Part shown: positions 1 through 6,720 of the stretch, in pieces | Layout: each line of letters starts with the position of its first letter | Position numbering within the stretch: the first letter of the stretch is position 1 | Assembly: GCA_965371325.1 (NCBI GenBank) | Contig: CBDUXZ010000001.1 | Location: 1 to 19,340 of the forward strand | DNA: 19,340 nt | From: CBDUXZ01 sp965371325 [NCBI: uncultured bacterium] | Lineage (GTDB): Bacteria; JAUYMQ01 | Direction: 5' to 3' | Made by a program: the position numbers and the translations under genes | The notes under the pieces: model-generated | Database searches by the model: none | Seen by the model: the letters and a program-made list of their open reading frames with translations, nothing else | Told to the model about the DNA's origin: nothing

Positions 1-179
1 TGCCCGTGGCCTCAGGCACAGGACTTGCATGGTCGAGTTCGGGGTCTTTCATCTGCAAGCTCGAAGAAGATGATGGCCCTTTCCCCTAGGATCTCTCGCT
101 AACGTCGACGCGCAAGCGCGACCTCGGCCGGAGCCTTCCAAAGCCCTGAAGTCCCGAGCAGCAAGAGAGCGAGGCGCGC

Positions 180-842
180 ATGGAACGACAGGCAGTCAAG
201 AAGCTCTATACGGAAAATGCATCGTTTTATCATCGGCTCTTCGTGGATTTTTTCCTGTACGGGAAGGGCTTGAAAGCGGCGCTGCGGAAACACGTCGGGC
301 TGAGGACGGGAATGAAGGTGCTGGATGCGGGTTGCGGCACGGGCATCCTGACGCGAAACCTCTATGAGATTGCGCAGGATAACGGCCTTCAGAACGTGGA
401 GTTTCATGGGCTGGATTTAACGCCGGCCATGATGGATCTGTTCAAAGCATGGATATCAGATCGAAGGGCAACCGGGATCACGCTGCAGCAGGCGGACGTT
501 TTGAAGCCGGAGCAATTGCCGCAAACGTGGCGCAATCATGATGTTGTGGTCTCGTCAGGAATGCTGGAATACCTCTCCAAGGACGAGATCGTGGATGCCT
601 TCAGGAACCTGAACGGCCTGCTCGGAGAAGAGGGAACCATGATGGTCTTCATCACGAAGCACAACATCCTCAACAAGTGGCTGATCCAGGCATGGTGGAA
701 GGGTAATATGTACAAGCGGGACGAAATCAGCCGTGTATTTCATGATGCCGGCCTTTCGATGGAGTTCAAGCGGTTCCCGTTCCCTTACAGCCATCTGAAT
801 TTGTGGGGACATGTCATGGTGGTTAAAAAGAAAGCAGGGTGA
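180..842 (+). CDS. Class I SAM-dependent methyltransferase
   Basis: This 220-residue protein has the Rossmann fold of class I S-adenosylmethionine methyltransferases. Motif I (VLDAGCGTG, residues 48-56) binds SAM. The acidic end of the second strand (GLDLTPAMM, about 77-85) would hold the ribose, and VVVSSGMLEYL (about 122-132) fits motif IV. The substrate is not evident. The C-terminal third is rich in aromatic and basic residues (KWLIQAWWKGNMYKR), which may point to a lipid or other hydrophobic acceptor; that is inference. The ATG at 180 has only a weak GAGG upstream. The stop codon overlaps the start region of the downstream SMR transporter, so the two are probably co-translated. Base composition is visibly AT-richer than the later genes (27 G+C in the 60 bases of 181-240), a possible sign of transfer. 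The fold is secure; the acceptor is unknown. Confidence 0.88.
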   Translation: MERQAVKKLYTENASFYHRLFVDFFLYGKGLKAALRKHVGLRTGMKVLDAGCGTGILTRNLYEIAQDNGLQNVEFHGLDLTPAMMDLFKAWISDRRATGITLQQADVLKPEQLPQTWRNHDVVVSSGMLEYLSKDEIVDAFRNLNGLLGEEGTMMVFITKHNILNKWLIQAWWKGNMYKRDEISRVFHDAGLSMEFKRFPFPYSHLNLWGHVMVVKKKAG

Positions 843-847
843 TGGCC

Positions 848-1174
848 ATGCAAGCATGGGTTTATCTGGTAGGCGCAATCGCGCTGGAAGTGGCGGGTAC
901 GACCTCGATGAAGTTGTCCGAGGGATTTTCACGACTGACCCCGTCAATCCTCATCTTCGTGTTTTATGCGTTTTCTTTTGCCTTGCTCACGCTGGCACTG
1001 AAGACCATCGAGTTGAGCTTTGCCTATGCCGTATGGTCCGGTTTTGGGACAGCACTTATCGCCACGATCGGATTTGTTTATTTCAAGGAGCCCGTGACGC
1101 TGCTGAAGATCGCTTCCATTCTTTTGATCGTCGTCGGTGTCGTGGGGCTCAACCTGGGTGGCGCGAGGCATTAA
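848..1174 (+). CDS. SMR-family (EmrE/Qac-type) multidrug efflux transporter
   Basis: A small inner-membrane protein with four hydrophobic helices, the size of small multidrug resistance transporters, which work as antiparallel dimers exchanging protons for cationic drugs. The conserved EVxGTTxMKxSEGF block is present, as is the AYAVWSG block (EmrE Tyr60/Trp63 region). I prefer the ATG at 848: it puts the essential membrane Glu at residue 14, exactly as in EmrE, and AGGG at 836-839 is 8 nt upstream. A GTG at 839 and an ATG at 842 in the same frame are alternatives and would overlap the stop of the methyltransferase gene. The EVxGTT signature fits the Qac/EmrE subtype rather than the guanidinium exporter Gdx/SugE. 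Pairing with a methyltransferase could mean export of a methylated cationic product; this is inference. Confidence 0.92.
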   Translation: MQAWVYLVGAIALEVAGTTSMKLSEGFSRLTPSILIFVFYAFSFALLTLALKTIELSFAYAVWSGFGTALIATIGFVYFKEPVTLLKIASILLIVVGVVGLNLGGARH

Positions 1175-1212
1175 AGACGCGCGCGGCCGTTTTCAGGACC
1201 GGGAGAAACACG

Positions 1213-2211
1213 ATGGTTCGCACGACGGTCGTGGGAAGCTGGCCCATTCCCTTCGGGCTCAAACCGGGGCTCACCGAATACTACAAGGGCGATCTCGGCG
1301 ACGAGGACGCGCGCGATATTCTCCAGGCGGCGGCGCGGATCGCGATGGATGAGCAGCGCGCCTGCGGGCTTGATCAGATCATGGGGGGTGAAGTGTTCGC
1401 GCCGGACTTCGTTCACCACGTTCCGCCGCGGCTCGCGGGCCTCGAAGTGGTGAAGAAGCGCGATCACAGGGCGGGTATCGAGGGGCTCGGCCAGTACACC
1501 ATTTCGGGCGATATTTCCGCGCCACGGGGCACCGGACACGCAGCCGCCTATCGGCGTGAAAAGGAGATCGCGCCCGATCTCGACAAGGCCGCGGTCCCTT
1601 CCGTGATGACCATGACGCTCCCGTTCCTGGCGGATCCCGAGCTGCCCGCCCAGATGGAGAATATGGCGAAGGTCGTCGAGCGCGAGGTGCGCGACATGGT
1701 CGAGGCCGGCGCGGCCGAAATTCAGCTCGATGCCCCGGTCGAGGCGGCGGCTCTCGTCATCGAAGCGCGCGCCATCGACGAGATCGTGCCCTGGCTCGTC
1801 TATCCCTTCCGCAAGGTGAGCGGGGTGAGGCGCACCGTGCACTTCTGCCTGGGTGACATGGGGCGCCGCCCCGCCACGCAGGAGCAACACCTCCGCAACC
1901 TCGTCCCCCTCATCGAGGCGCTGGAGGGGGCGATAGACCGCGTCCATGTGGAATGCTCCTACGCCGGCCAGTGGAAGGAAGTCGCGCTTCTTGAAAAAGT
2001 ACCGGAGTCGATGGAAGTAATTGCCGGGATCGCCGATGTGAAGTCGGAACCCGAAAGCGAAGAAGCCCTCCGCGATCGCCTGAAGGCACTCCTGGGCGTA
2101 CTGCCCGAGGAGCGGCTGCTGGTCTCATCCTCCTGCGGTTGCGGGCGAATGCCCCATGACGCTGCAATCACTCTCATGCGGAACCTGGTGAGAGCCGTCC
2201 GTTCGATTTAG
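1213..2211 (+). CDS. Short MetE-like zinc methyltransferase (core-MetE type)
   Basis: A 332-residue protein matching only the C-terminal catalytic barrel of cobalamin-independent methionine synthase, which transfers a methyl group to homocysteine thiol using zinc. The expected ligands are visible: His210 and Cys212 in VHFCLGD, Glu247 in VECSYAG, and a terminal Cys at 308 or 310 in SSSCGCGRMP. MetE itself has an N-terminal repeat and is roughly twice as long. Stand-alone core forms are known, some of which take the methyl group from methylcobalamin rather than folate. The start at 1213 is chosen because the family motif TTVVGSWP follows immediately and GGGAG lies just upstream. The frame is open further back to 811, but that stretch overlaps the SMR gene in another frame. 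The gene is 38 bp downstream of the SMR gene and could share its transcript, although its higher GC suggests a different origin. Methyl donor and acceptor are not proven. Confidence 0.82.
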   Translation: MVRTTVVGSWPIPFGLKPGLTEYYKGDLGDEDARDILQAAARIAMDEQRACGLDQIMGGEVFAPDFVHHVPPRLAGLEVVKKRDHRAGIEGLGQYTISGDISAPRGTGHAAAYRREKEIAPDLDKAAVPSVMTMTLPFLADPELPAQMENMAKVVEREVRDMVEAGAAEIQLDAPVEAAALVIEARAIDEIVPWLVYPFRKVSGVRRTVHFCLGDMGRRPATQEQHLRNLVPLIEALEGAIDRVHVECSYAGQWKEVALLEKVPESMEVIAGIADVKSEPESEEALRDRLKALLGVLPEERLLVSSSCGCGRMPHDAAITLMRNLVRAVRSI

Positions 2212-2329
2212 GGCGTCTTCCTGTCAGGCCGTCAAACATGTGCGGCCCGGCCCACAAGCCGGCGCAGGACGGTCCCTGCCCGCGTCTCTCCCCGCGAAAA
2301 GCCCCATCTTTTTAATCCATCCCAGAGGC

Positions 2330-2349
2330 CCGATCGAGAATTTGATCGG
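2330..2349. repeat. Inverted repeat CCGATC-N8-GATCGG
   Basis: Perfect 6-bp arms (2330-2335 and 2344-2349) with an 8-nt spacer, in the leader upstream of the HAMP-like gene. It could be an operator half-site pair or a small hairpin. No T-run follows, so it is not a standard terminator. Confidence 0.4.
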
Positions 2350-2353
2350 CGTG

Positions 2354-2363
2354 TCAGATCTGA
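2354..2363. repeat. Perfect 10-bp palindrome TCAGATCTGA
   Basis: A perfect palindrome 4 bp downstream of the 2330-2349 inverted repeat, in the same non-coding stretch. It may be a regulator site, but a 10-bp palindrome can arise by chance and no second copy was noticed. Confidence 0.25.
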
Positions 2364-2583
2364 GAAGCATCGATCCAACGCCCTCTGCCCGGGGGCGGAA
2401 CGGGTTCATAATTCAGTCGTTTTGCCGATAATGATGAACCGGGGTTGGCAACGCTTCGGCGCCGCCCAGGCCGGTCTGCCCGGAGAGCGCCGGATGGCCA
2501 TTCGGCATACGGGCGGAGGCTCCGGTCCAAGCGCCGGCGGGGTCCGGGAAATAAAGAGTTCAGAAGGGCGAGGGGACAATCGA

Positions 2584-3168
2584 ATGGTGATTCTCCGTAG
2601 GCGAAAATTCATCATCAACAAACACCTGCAGTACCGATTCGCCCTGTTGAGCATTTTTTATGTGGCTGCTTTCCTTTCGGTTCTTGGCGCCGCGCTTTTC
2701 ATCCCGCTCGCGATCCAGATGGAGACTATCGATTTAAACCTCGATGCGCATCTTTACGCGGCGGATCGGTTCCTCTATCTGCACAAGGTTTTCTGGCCGG
2801 TGGCCCTCGCCAGCATTTTCACGATATGCGTTCATGCCATTTATGTCTCGCACAGGCTTGCAGGGCCGCTCTATCGTCACATGCGTACCTTTTCGGACGT
2901 TGCAGATGGAAAAATCCCGAAGGCTGTGCGTATCAGAGAAAAAGATTACCTCAAGGAAGAAACGGAAATCATCAACGCCATGCTGAAAAGCCTTCGGGAG
3001 GAAATTGGAGGGCTTCAGGAAGAACAGGCGGAGATGACCGTCCTGATCTCCGGGCTTGGTGATGCGACACGGGGGGGCTCGGAGGAGGAGATCCGGAAAG
3101 CTCTCCTTGCCGTTTCAGAAAAAGAGAAGGAAATTGCCGCCAGGCTGAACAGTTTCAAGGTCGAGTAG
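2584..3168 (+). CDS. Two-TM HAMP-like membrane signalling protein without output domain
   Basis: A 194-residue protein with two predicted membrane helices (about 19-42 and 69-89) and a short segment between them. Straight after TM2 comes a HAMP-like linker: SHRLAGPLYRHM (about 89-100), ADGKIP, then a charged segment and EIINAMLKSLREEI. The remainder (about 130-194) is predicted helical and rich in Glu and Lys, probably coiled coil. No methyl-accepting, kinase or GGDEF output domain follows, so it may signal by protein contact. HAMP-type proteins with the HRxAGPLYR motif, encoded beside pilin-like genes, occur in deltaproteobacteria. The frame is open from 2422, but the ATG at 2584 is preferred: it sits just after GGGCGAGGGG and begins with a basic stretch (VILRRRK) typical before TM1. 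The prepilin gene follows 23 bp downstream. Family assignment is moderate; the partner is unknown. Confidence 0.75.
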   Translation: MVILRRRKFIINKHLQYRFALLSIFYVAAFLSVLGAALFIPLAIQMETIDLNLDAHLYAADRFLYLHKVFWPVALASIFTICVHAIYVSHRLAGPLYRHMRTFSDVADGKIPKAVRIREKDYLKEETEIINAMLKSLREEIGGLQEEQAEMTVLISGLGDATRGGSEEEIRKALLAVSEKEKEIAARLNSFKVE

Positions 3169-3191
3169 CGAAAACCGTACGGGTATAGTTT

Positions 3192-3692
3192 ATGGGGTTT
3201 CGGTGTCGAGGGGTCAGGTTGGATAAGAGACTGCTGCCATGCGTCGCGGGGGCAAGCCCGTCGGGCTTTACCCTCATCGAGCTTCTGGTGGCGATGGCGG
3301 TCATAGGAATTCTGGCCTCGATTGCGATCCCCAACTATCTCCGGTTTCTGGATCGCGCGAGAATAGGCCGGGCGAGGGCGGAGCTTCAGGGCATCGCCAG
3401 GGTCCTGGATGCGAATAAGACAACCGAGGTAACGCTTCCCGTCGTGCTCGCGGAAGTCGGTGAAGGCGGGAAGATAGATCCCTGGGGGAACCCCTACGTC
3501 TACCTGAACCTGGTTCTGTTCCCGGGCGGCGCGAGACTCGACGGGGGCGGGAACCCGCTGAACACGGACTACGACCTCTACAGTCCCGGCCTGGACCATG
3601 TGACTTCGGTCGATATCACCAACCCCCCGAGCGTGGACGATGTGGTCCGCGGAAGGGACGGCGCCTTTTTAGACATTTCCAGCCATTACTAG
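3192..3692 (+). CDS. Type II/IV prepilin (GspG/PilA-like pseudopilin)
   Basis: A pilin-like protein with the class III signal of type IV pili and type II secretion. After a short basic leader, the prepilin peptidase site lies between Gly25 and Phe26, followed by FTLIELLVAMAVIGILASIA, with the conserved Glu at mature position 5 (residue 30). The hydrophobic N-helix is followed by a globular domain carrying DPWGNPY (about 97-103) and DYDLYSPGLD (about 126-135), which resemble the calcium-binding C-terminal part of major pseudopilin GspG. The ATG at 3192 has a poor ribosome site. A TTG at 3219, with GAGGGG just upstream, would give a 16-residue leader closer to the family norm and may be the real start. 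It is an orphan, with no ATPase or secretin gene in the window, but lies directly behind the HAMP-like gene. It could serve a pilus or a secretion pseudopilus. Confidence 0.9.
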   Translation: MGFRCRGVRLDKRLLPCVAGASPSGFTLIELLVAMAVIGILASIAIPNYLRFLDRARIGRARAELQGIARVLDANKTTEVTLPVVLAEVGEGGKIDPWGNPYVYLNLVLFPGGARLDGGGNPLNTDYDLYSPGLDHVTSVDITNPPSVDDVVRGRDGAFLDISSHY

Positions 3693-3748
3693 GCCTCATC
3701 GCACCCCTTCCGCGCGTTAGCCCCGGAGGCGCACGCCGGACCGTCCTC

Positions 3749-4561
3749 TCAGAGCCCGTGATTGGGCCAGGCGGGCTTCAGGTTTTTGTCGATGAAGGAC
3801 TGTGCGCCGTAGCTGTGCTTGTCTTTCCGAAGGAACATCGAGAGCACCATCTCCGCCTCGATTCGAAGCCGCTCTTCCATCGTTCGGCCGACACCCCGCA
3901 TGACGGATTCCTTGTCTGATCGGATCGCGCCCTGGGGCAGCTCGGCGATGCTGCGGGCCAGCTCCAGCGCGCGTTTGTAAGCGCTCCCCGCCGGCACGAT
4001 CTCGTTCACAAGGCCGAGCCTGTAAGCTTCATGAACGTCTATCCGCCGACCCGTTATGATGAGCTCCATGGCGTGGGCGTAACCCACGATGAGCGGCAGG
4101 CGTACCGTGAGGCCGTCGCCGCCGACAATGTTCCAGCGCCGCTCGAGCGCGCCGAACTCGGCGTTCTCGGCCGCAATGCGAATGTCGGCCAGCAGGGCGG
4201 TCTCGAAACCCGCCGCGAAGGCGTAGCCGTTCACTGCGGCGATGATCGGCTTGAAGATGTCGGCGCGGCGCGTGTAACCGCAGTATCCCTCCGAGTTATA
4301 GACATCGACCCGGAACTGATCGAATGTGCCCATGTCCGTCAGCGCGGCCGCGTCGTTCAGATCCCACCCCGCCGAAAAAGACTTGTCGCCTGCGCCCGTC
4401 AGGATGGCGACGAAGGCGTCTTCATCATCCCTGAATCGCTTCCAGGCGTGCTGCAGATCGCTGTTCATGACCGTGTTGATGCAGTTGTGCTTCTCCGGAC
4501 GGTTCAGCCGGATGGTGACGACGTGTTCATCCTTTTCATACTGAATGGTCGTGTACTTCAC
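3749..4561 (-). CDS. Enoyl-CoA hydratase/isomerase (crotonase family)
   Basis: A 270-residue crotonase-fold enzyme that would hydrate a 2-enoyl-CoA in beta-oxidation or a branched-chain pathway. The two oxyanion-hole segments are present: KSFSAGWDL (60-68) and IIAAVNGYAFAAGFE (106-120). Both catalytic glutamates of hydratases can be aligned, Glu140 in GALERRWN and Glu165 in HAMELIITG, so true hydratase chemistry is possible. The start is a GTG at 4561, supported by a perfect AGGAGG 7 nt upstream. The gene lies 64 bp downstream of a second crotonase gene on the same strand and probably shares its transcript. It converges with the prepilin gene; the 56-bp gap between them shows no clear terminator. 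Acyl chain specificity cannot be told. Confidence 0.9.
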   Translation of the reverse strand: MKYTTIQYEKDEHVVTIRLNRPEKHNCINTVMNSDLQHAWKRFRDDEDAFVAILTGAGDKSFSAGWDLNDAAALTDMGTFDQFRVDVYNSEGYCGYTRRADIFKPIIAAVNGYAFAAGFETALLADIRIAAENAEFGALERRWNIVGGDGLTVRLPLIVGYAHAMELIITGRRIDVHEAYRLGLVNEIVPAGSAYKRALELARSIAELPQGAIRSDKESVMRGVGRTMEERLRIEAEMVLSMFLRKDKHSYGAQSFIDKNLKPAWPNHGL

Positions 4562-4568
4562 GGTGGCA

Positions 4569-4574
4569 CCTCCT
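4569..4574 (-). promoter_or_regulatory. Ribosome binding site AGGAGG deciding a GTG start
   Basis: A perfect Shine-Dalgarno sequence on the minus strand, 7 nt before the GTG at 4561. No upstream in-frame ATG competes with it, so it fixes the start of the crotonase gene. Confidence 0.8.
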
Positions 4575-4625
4575 CTGGAACCAGGGCATCGATAAAATCT
4601 CCCGCGAGCTTCACGCGCGGGGGCT

Positions 4626-5543
4626 TCAGGTTTTCTTCGCCCAGGGCGGTTCGGGGCTGATCACGTTTTCTCGCCCGGGCTGGCGGCCGGCCGGCGCCTG
4701 GCTGTAGTCGCCGAAGAGGGCGTCACGCTCCTTGATCGCCGCTCCGACGCCTCCCTTGGCCGCGGTTTCGATGAAGCCGAGCGATTCGGGAATGTTGCGC
4801 ATGTAGCCGTCGAGGATCGGGCCGAGCGTTTGCGTGCTGTGCAGCCCCATGTTCTCGTAGGCCTGGTTGACGATGAGCTTCATTGCCGCGAGCTGGGCTG
4901 GAGGAAGCGTCGCAAGCCGCTCGGCCGCGGCGCGCACTTCGTCCTCCAGCTTGGCGAAGGGGACGGCCTTGTTGATGAGTCCGATCTCCACCGCCTTCTT
5001 CCCGCTTAACGCTTCGCCGGTCAGGGCAAGCTCTTTCACCTTCGTGAGGCCCAGGCGGTAGATCCACATCCCCGTCAGGTAGCAGCCCCAGGCGCGGGAG
5101 TAGGGCGTGCCGATCTGCGCGTCGTCCGAGGCGATGACGAGATCCGCGCACAGCGCCATGTCGGAGCCGCCGCCCACGCACCAGCCGTGAACCTGGGCGA
5201 TCACCGGTTTGGGAGTGCGCCACAGGCTCATGAACTTCGGGACCGGCGCTGTGAAGGGGCTCGTCGCGAGCACCATGTCCTTGCCGGGATCCCACCGGCC
5301 ATCCGTGGTCAGGTATTCCTTGAAGTGACCGAAGTCGTCTGAAAAATCGAAGCCCGCGCAAAACGCGCGGCCGGCGCCGCGGAGCACGATGACGCGCACG
5401 CTCTCATCGCGGGTCGCCTTCGCCACCGCCGACTCAATCTCGTCCGGCATGGGAGGCACAATCGTGTTCAGGCGGTCCGGCCGGTTCAGCGTGATGGTCG
5501 CAACCGGACCGTCCACCCTGTAGAGTAGGGTCTCGTAACTCAT
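4626..5543 (-). CDS. Crotonase-family protein with one catalytic Glu replaced
   Basis: A 305-residue crotonase homologue. Oxyanion-hole segments are visible at RAFCAGFDFSDD (59-70) and VIAQVHGWCVGGGSDMALCADL (about 114-135). The position of the first hydratase glutamate is Tyr148 (IGTPYSR), whereas the second is kept as Glu171 (KVKELALTG). This pattern argues against ordinary hydration and is compatible with isomerase, hydrolase or other crotonase reactions. An insert around residues 75-105 and a proline-rich tail make it longer than the usual 260 or so residues. The frame stays open to 5597, but the ATG at 5543 has AGGAG just upstream and starts the family sequence SYETLLYRVDGPVATITLN. It is divergent from the alcohol dehydrogenase gene at 5675 and upstream of the other crotonase gene. 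Confidence 0.88.
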   Translation of the reverse strand: MSYETLLYRVDGPVATITLNRPDRLNTIVPPMPDEIESAVAKATRDESVRVIVLRGAGRAFCAGFDFSDDFGHFKEYLTTDGRWDPGKDMVLATSPFTAPVPKFMSLWRTPKPVIAQVHGWCVGGGSDMALCADLVIASDDAQIGTPYSRAWGCYLTGMWIYRLGLTKVKELALTGEALSGKKAVEIGLINKAVPFAKLEDEVRAAAERLATLPPAQLAAMKLIVNQAYENMGLHSTQTLGPILDGYMRNIPESLGFIETAAKGGVGAAIKERDALFGDYSQAPAGRQPGRENVISPEPPWAKKT

Positions 5544-5674
5544 ACTGGCTCCTTTCAGTGGGCTCGGGCGTGAAAGCCCTCCCGCCATGGATATCATGAA
5601 GGCCCTGTTGAAGTGAATGGGGCGGCGCGCCGGAGGGGGCGGCCCCAGGGACGCAACGCCAGAGGAGGCAATAG

Positions 5675-6712
5675 ATGACCACCGTCCGCCGGGCGCGTTT
5701 GACGAAAATCGGCTGGGAAGACGATCTGGAAATCGAAAGCGCGGAAGAGGAATTTGCGCCGCCCGAAGGCAATCAGGTGCGCGTGGAAGTGGAAGCCTGC
5801 GGGGTGTGTCACCGCGACTGCATCGATCGCTCGGGACGCTTCAAGTTTATCCAGATTCCCGTGACGCCGGGGCATGAGGCGGTCGGCCGGGTGATAGGGG
5901 TCGGGCCCGACGTGACGGACTGGAAAATGGGCGACCGGGTCGGAACCCTGCACCGCGATTTTTGCGGGTCTTGCGGCCCCTGCAGGGATGGAAGCGCGTC
6001 GCTCTGCGAGAGCGCCGCAGCACTCCTCGGTTTGATCATCGACGGCGGTTATGCGACGCACATGGTTGCGCCGGAAAGGTGCTTCTTCGTAGTGCCCGAG
6101 GGGGTGCCGGCCGCCGAAGCGGCCGTGCTTCATTGCACCTTCGGTACGTCTTACCGTGGATTCCGGCGATCGGGGCGGGTGGAGGAGGGCCGGCACGTGC
6201 TGGTCACGGGCGCCAACGGCGGCGTGGGAACCGCAGCCATCCAGGTTGCGCGCCGCATGGGCGCGAGCGTGACGGCGGTGGTGCGTGGGGAAGGACAGGA
6301 AGCGTACGTGCGTGAGCTGGGCGCGGATAACGTGGTTGTCGATCCGGGCGACGGCTTTCACAAGAAGCTGACTGGCCCCGCCGACGTGGTCATGGAGTGC
6401 GTGGGCCAGCCGACTTTCAATGCATCGTTAAGAGCCCTCCGCCCCGGCGGCTGCGTCATTGTGGTGGGCAACGTGGTGCCGGAGCCCGCGTCGGTAAACC
6501 TGGGCCTCATCGTCACAAAGGGGCTCCGGATCATGGGAAGCAGCGGGGCCACGCGGGAAGACATGAAGGCGCTCCTGGCGATGCACGAGAAGGAGCCCTT
6601 CTCCGTGCAGATCCAGGAACAGGTGGACCTGCAGGAAGCCGATCGCGCGCAGCGGCTGGTGCAAGCGGGCGGCCTTCAGGGACGGATTGTGGTCGTTCCA
6701 AAGCGGGGGTAA
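5675..6712 (+). CDS. Zinc-dependent medium-chain alcohol dehydrogenase
   Basis: A 345-residue MDR-superfamily oxidoreductase that would interconvert an alcohol and an aldehyde or ketone with NAD(P). Catalytic zinc ligands are recognisable as Cys45 (CGVCHRD), His67-Glu68 (GHE) and Cys154 (LHCTFG). The structural zinc lobe has all four cysteines: Cys97, Cys100, Cys103 and Cys111. The nucleotide-binding Rossmann segment is HVLVTGANGGVGTAAIQVA (about 174-192). The ATG at 5675 follows GAGGAGG, which fixes the start. It is transcribed away from the crotonase pair across a 131-bp gap and converges with the AhpD-like gene, with only 8 bp between the stop codons. Substrate unknown; context suggests an alcohol or aldehyde intermediate of acyl catabolism. 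Confidence 0.93.
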   Translation: MTTVRRARLTKIGWEDDLEIESAEEEFAPPEGNQVRVEVEACGVCHRDCIDRSGRFKFIQIPVTPGHEAVGRVIGVGPDVTDWKMGDRVGTLHRDFCGSCGPCRDGSASLCESAAALLGLIIDGGYATHMVAPERCFFVVPEGVPAAEAAVLHCTFGTSYRGFRRSGRVEEGRHVLVTGANGGVGTAAIQVARRMGASVTAVVRGEGQEAYVRELGADNVVVDPGDGFHKKLTGPADVVMECVGQPTFNASLRALRPGGCVIVVGNVVPEPASVNLGLIVTKGLRIMGSSGATREDMKALLAMHEKEPFSVQIQEQVDLQEADRAQRLVQAGGLQGRIVVVPKRG

Positions 6713-6720
6713 CGCGGCGG

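Larger units (their letters stand above)
2212..2583. other. Non-coding stretch with inverted repeats
   Basis: No convincing gene lies in these 372 bp between the MetE-like gene and the HAMP-like gene. The short open frames here have no family motif. The region contains a perfect 6-bp inverted repeat with an 8-nt spacer (2330-2349), a perfect 10-bp palindrome (2354-2363), and GC-rich, potentially pairing segments around 2456-2550. A purine-rich GGGCGAGGGG lies just before the ATG at 2584. The stretch probably holds the promoter and leader of the downstream membrane-protein/prepilin pair, but no clear sigma-70 or sigma-54 promoter can be assigned by eye. Confidence 0.55.

Noticed and set aside
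1-179. C-terminal end of an upstream gene
   Set aside because: Short open frames reach the left edge in all three plus frames (stops at about 70-102), but none shows a recognisable motif, so none can be chosen.
811-1212. N-terminal extension of the MetE-like protein by 134 residues
   Set aside because: It overlaps the SMR gene in another frame, has no family similarity, and the ATG at 1213 has a ribosome site and starts the family motif.
2400-2583. Possible cyclic-di-GMP (GEMM) riboswitch before the HAMP-prepilin genes
   Set aside because: GEMM elements often precede pilin genes in deltaproteobacteria, but the conserved GGCAAACC and GGGACGCAAAGCC blocks are absent.
3693-3748. Terminator between the convergent prepilin and crotonase genes
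   Set aside because: Only a 4-bp stem (GGCG-CA-CGCC) without a T-run is present.
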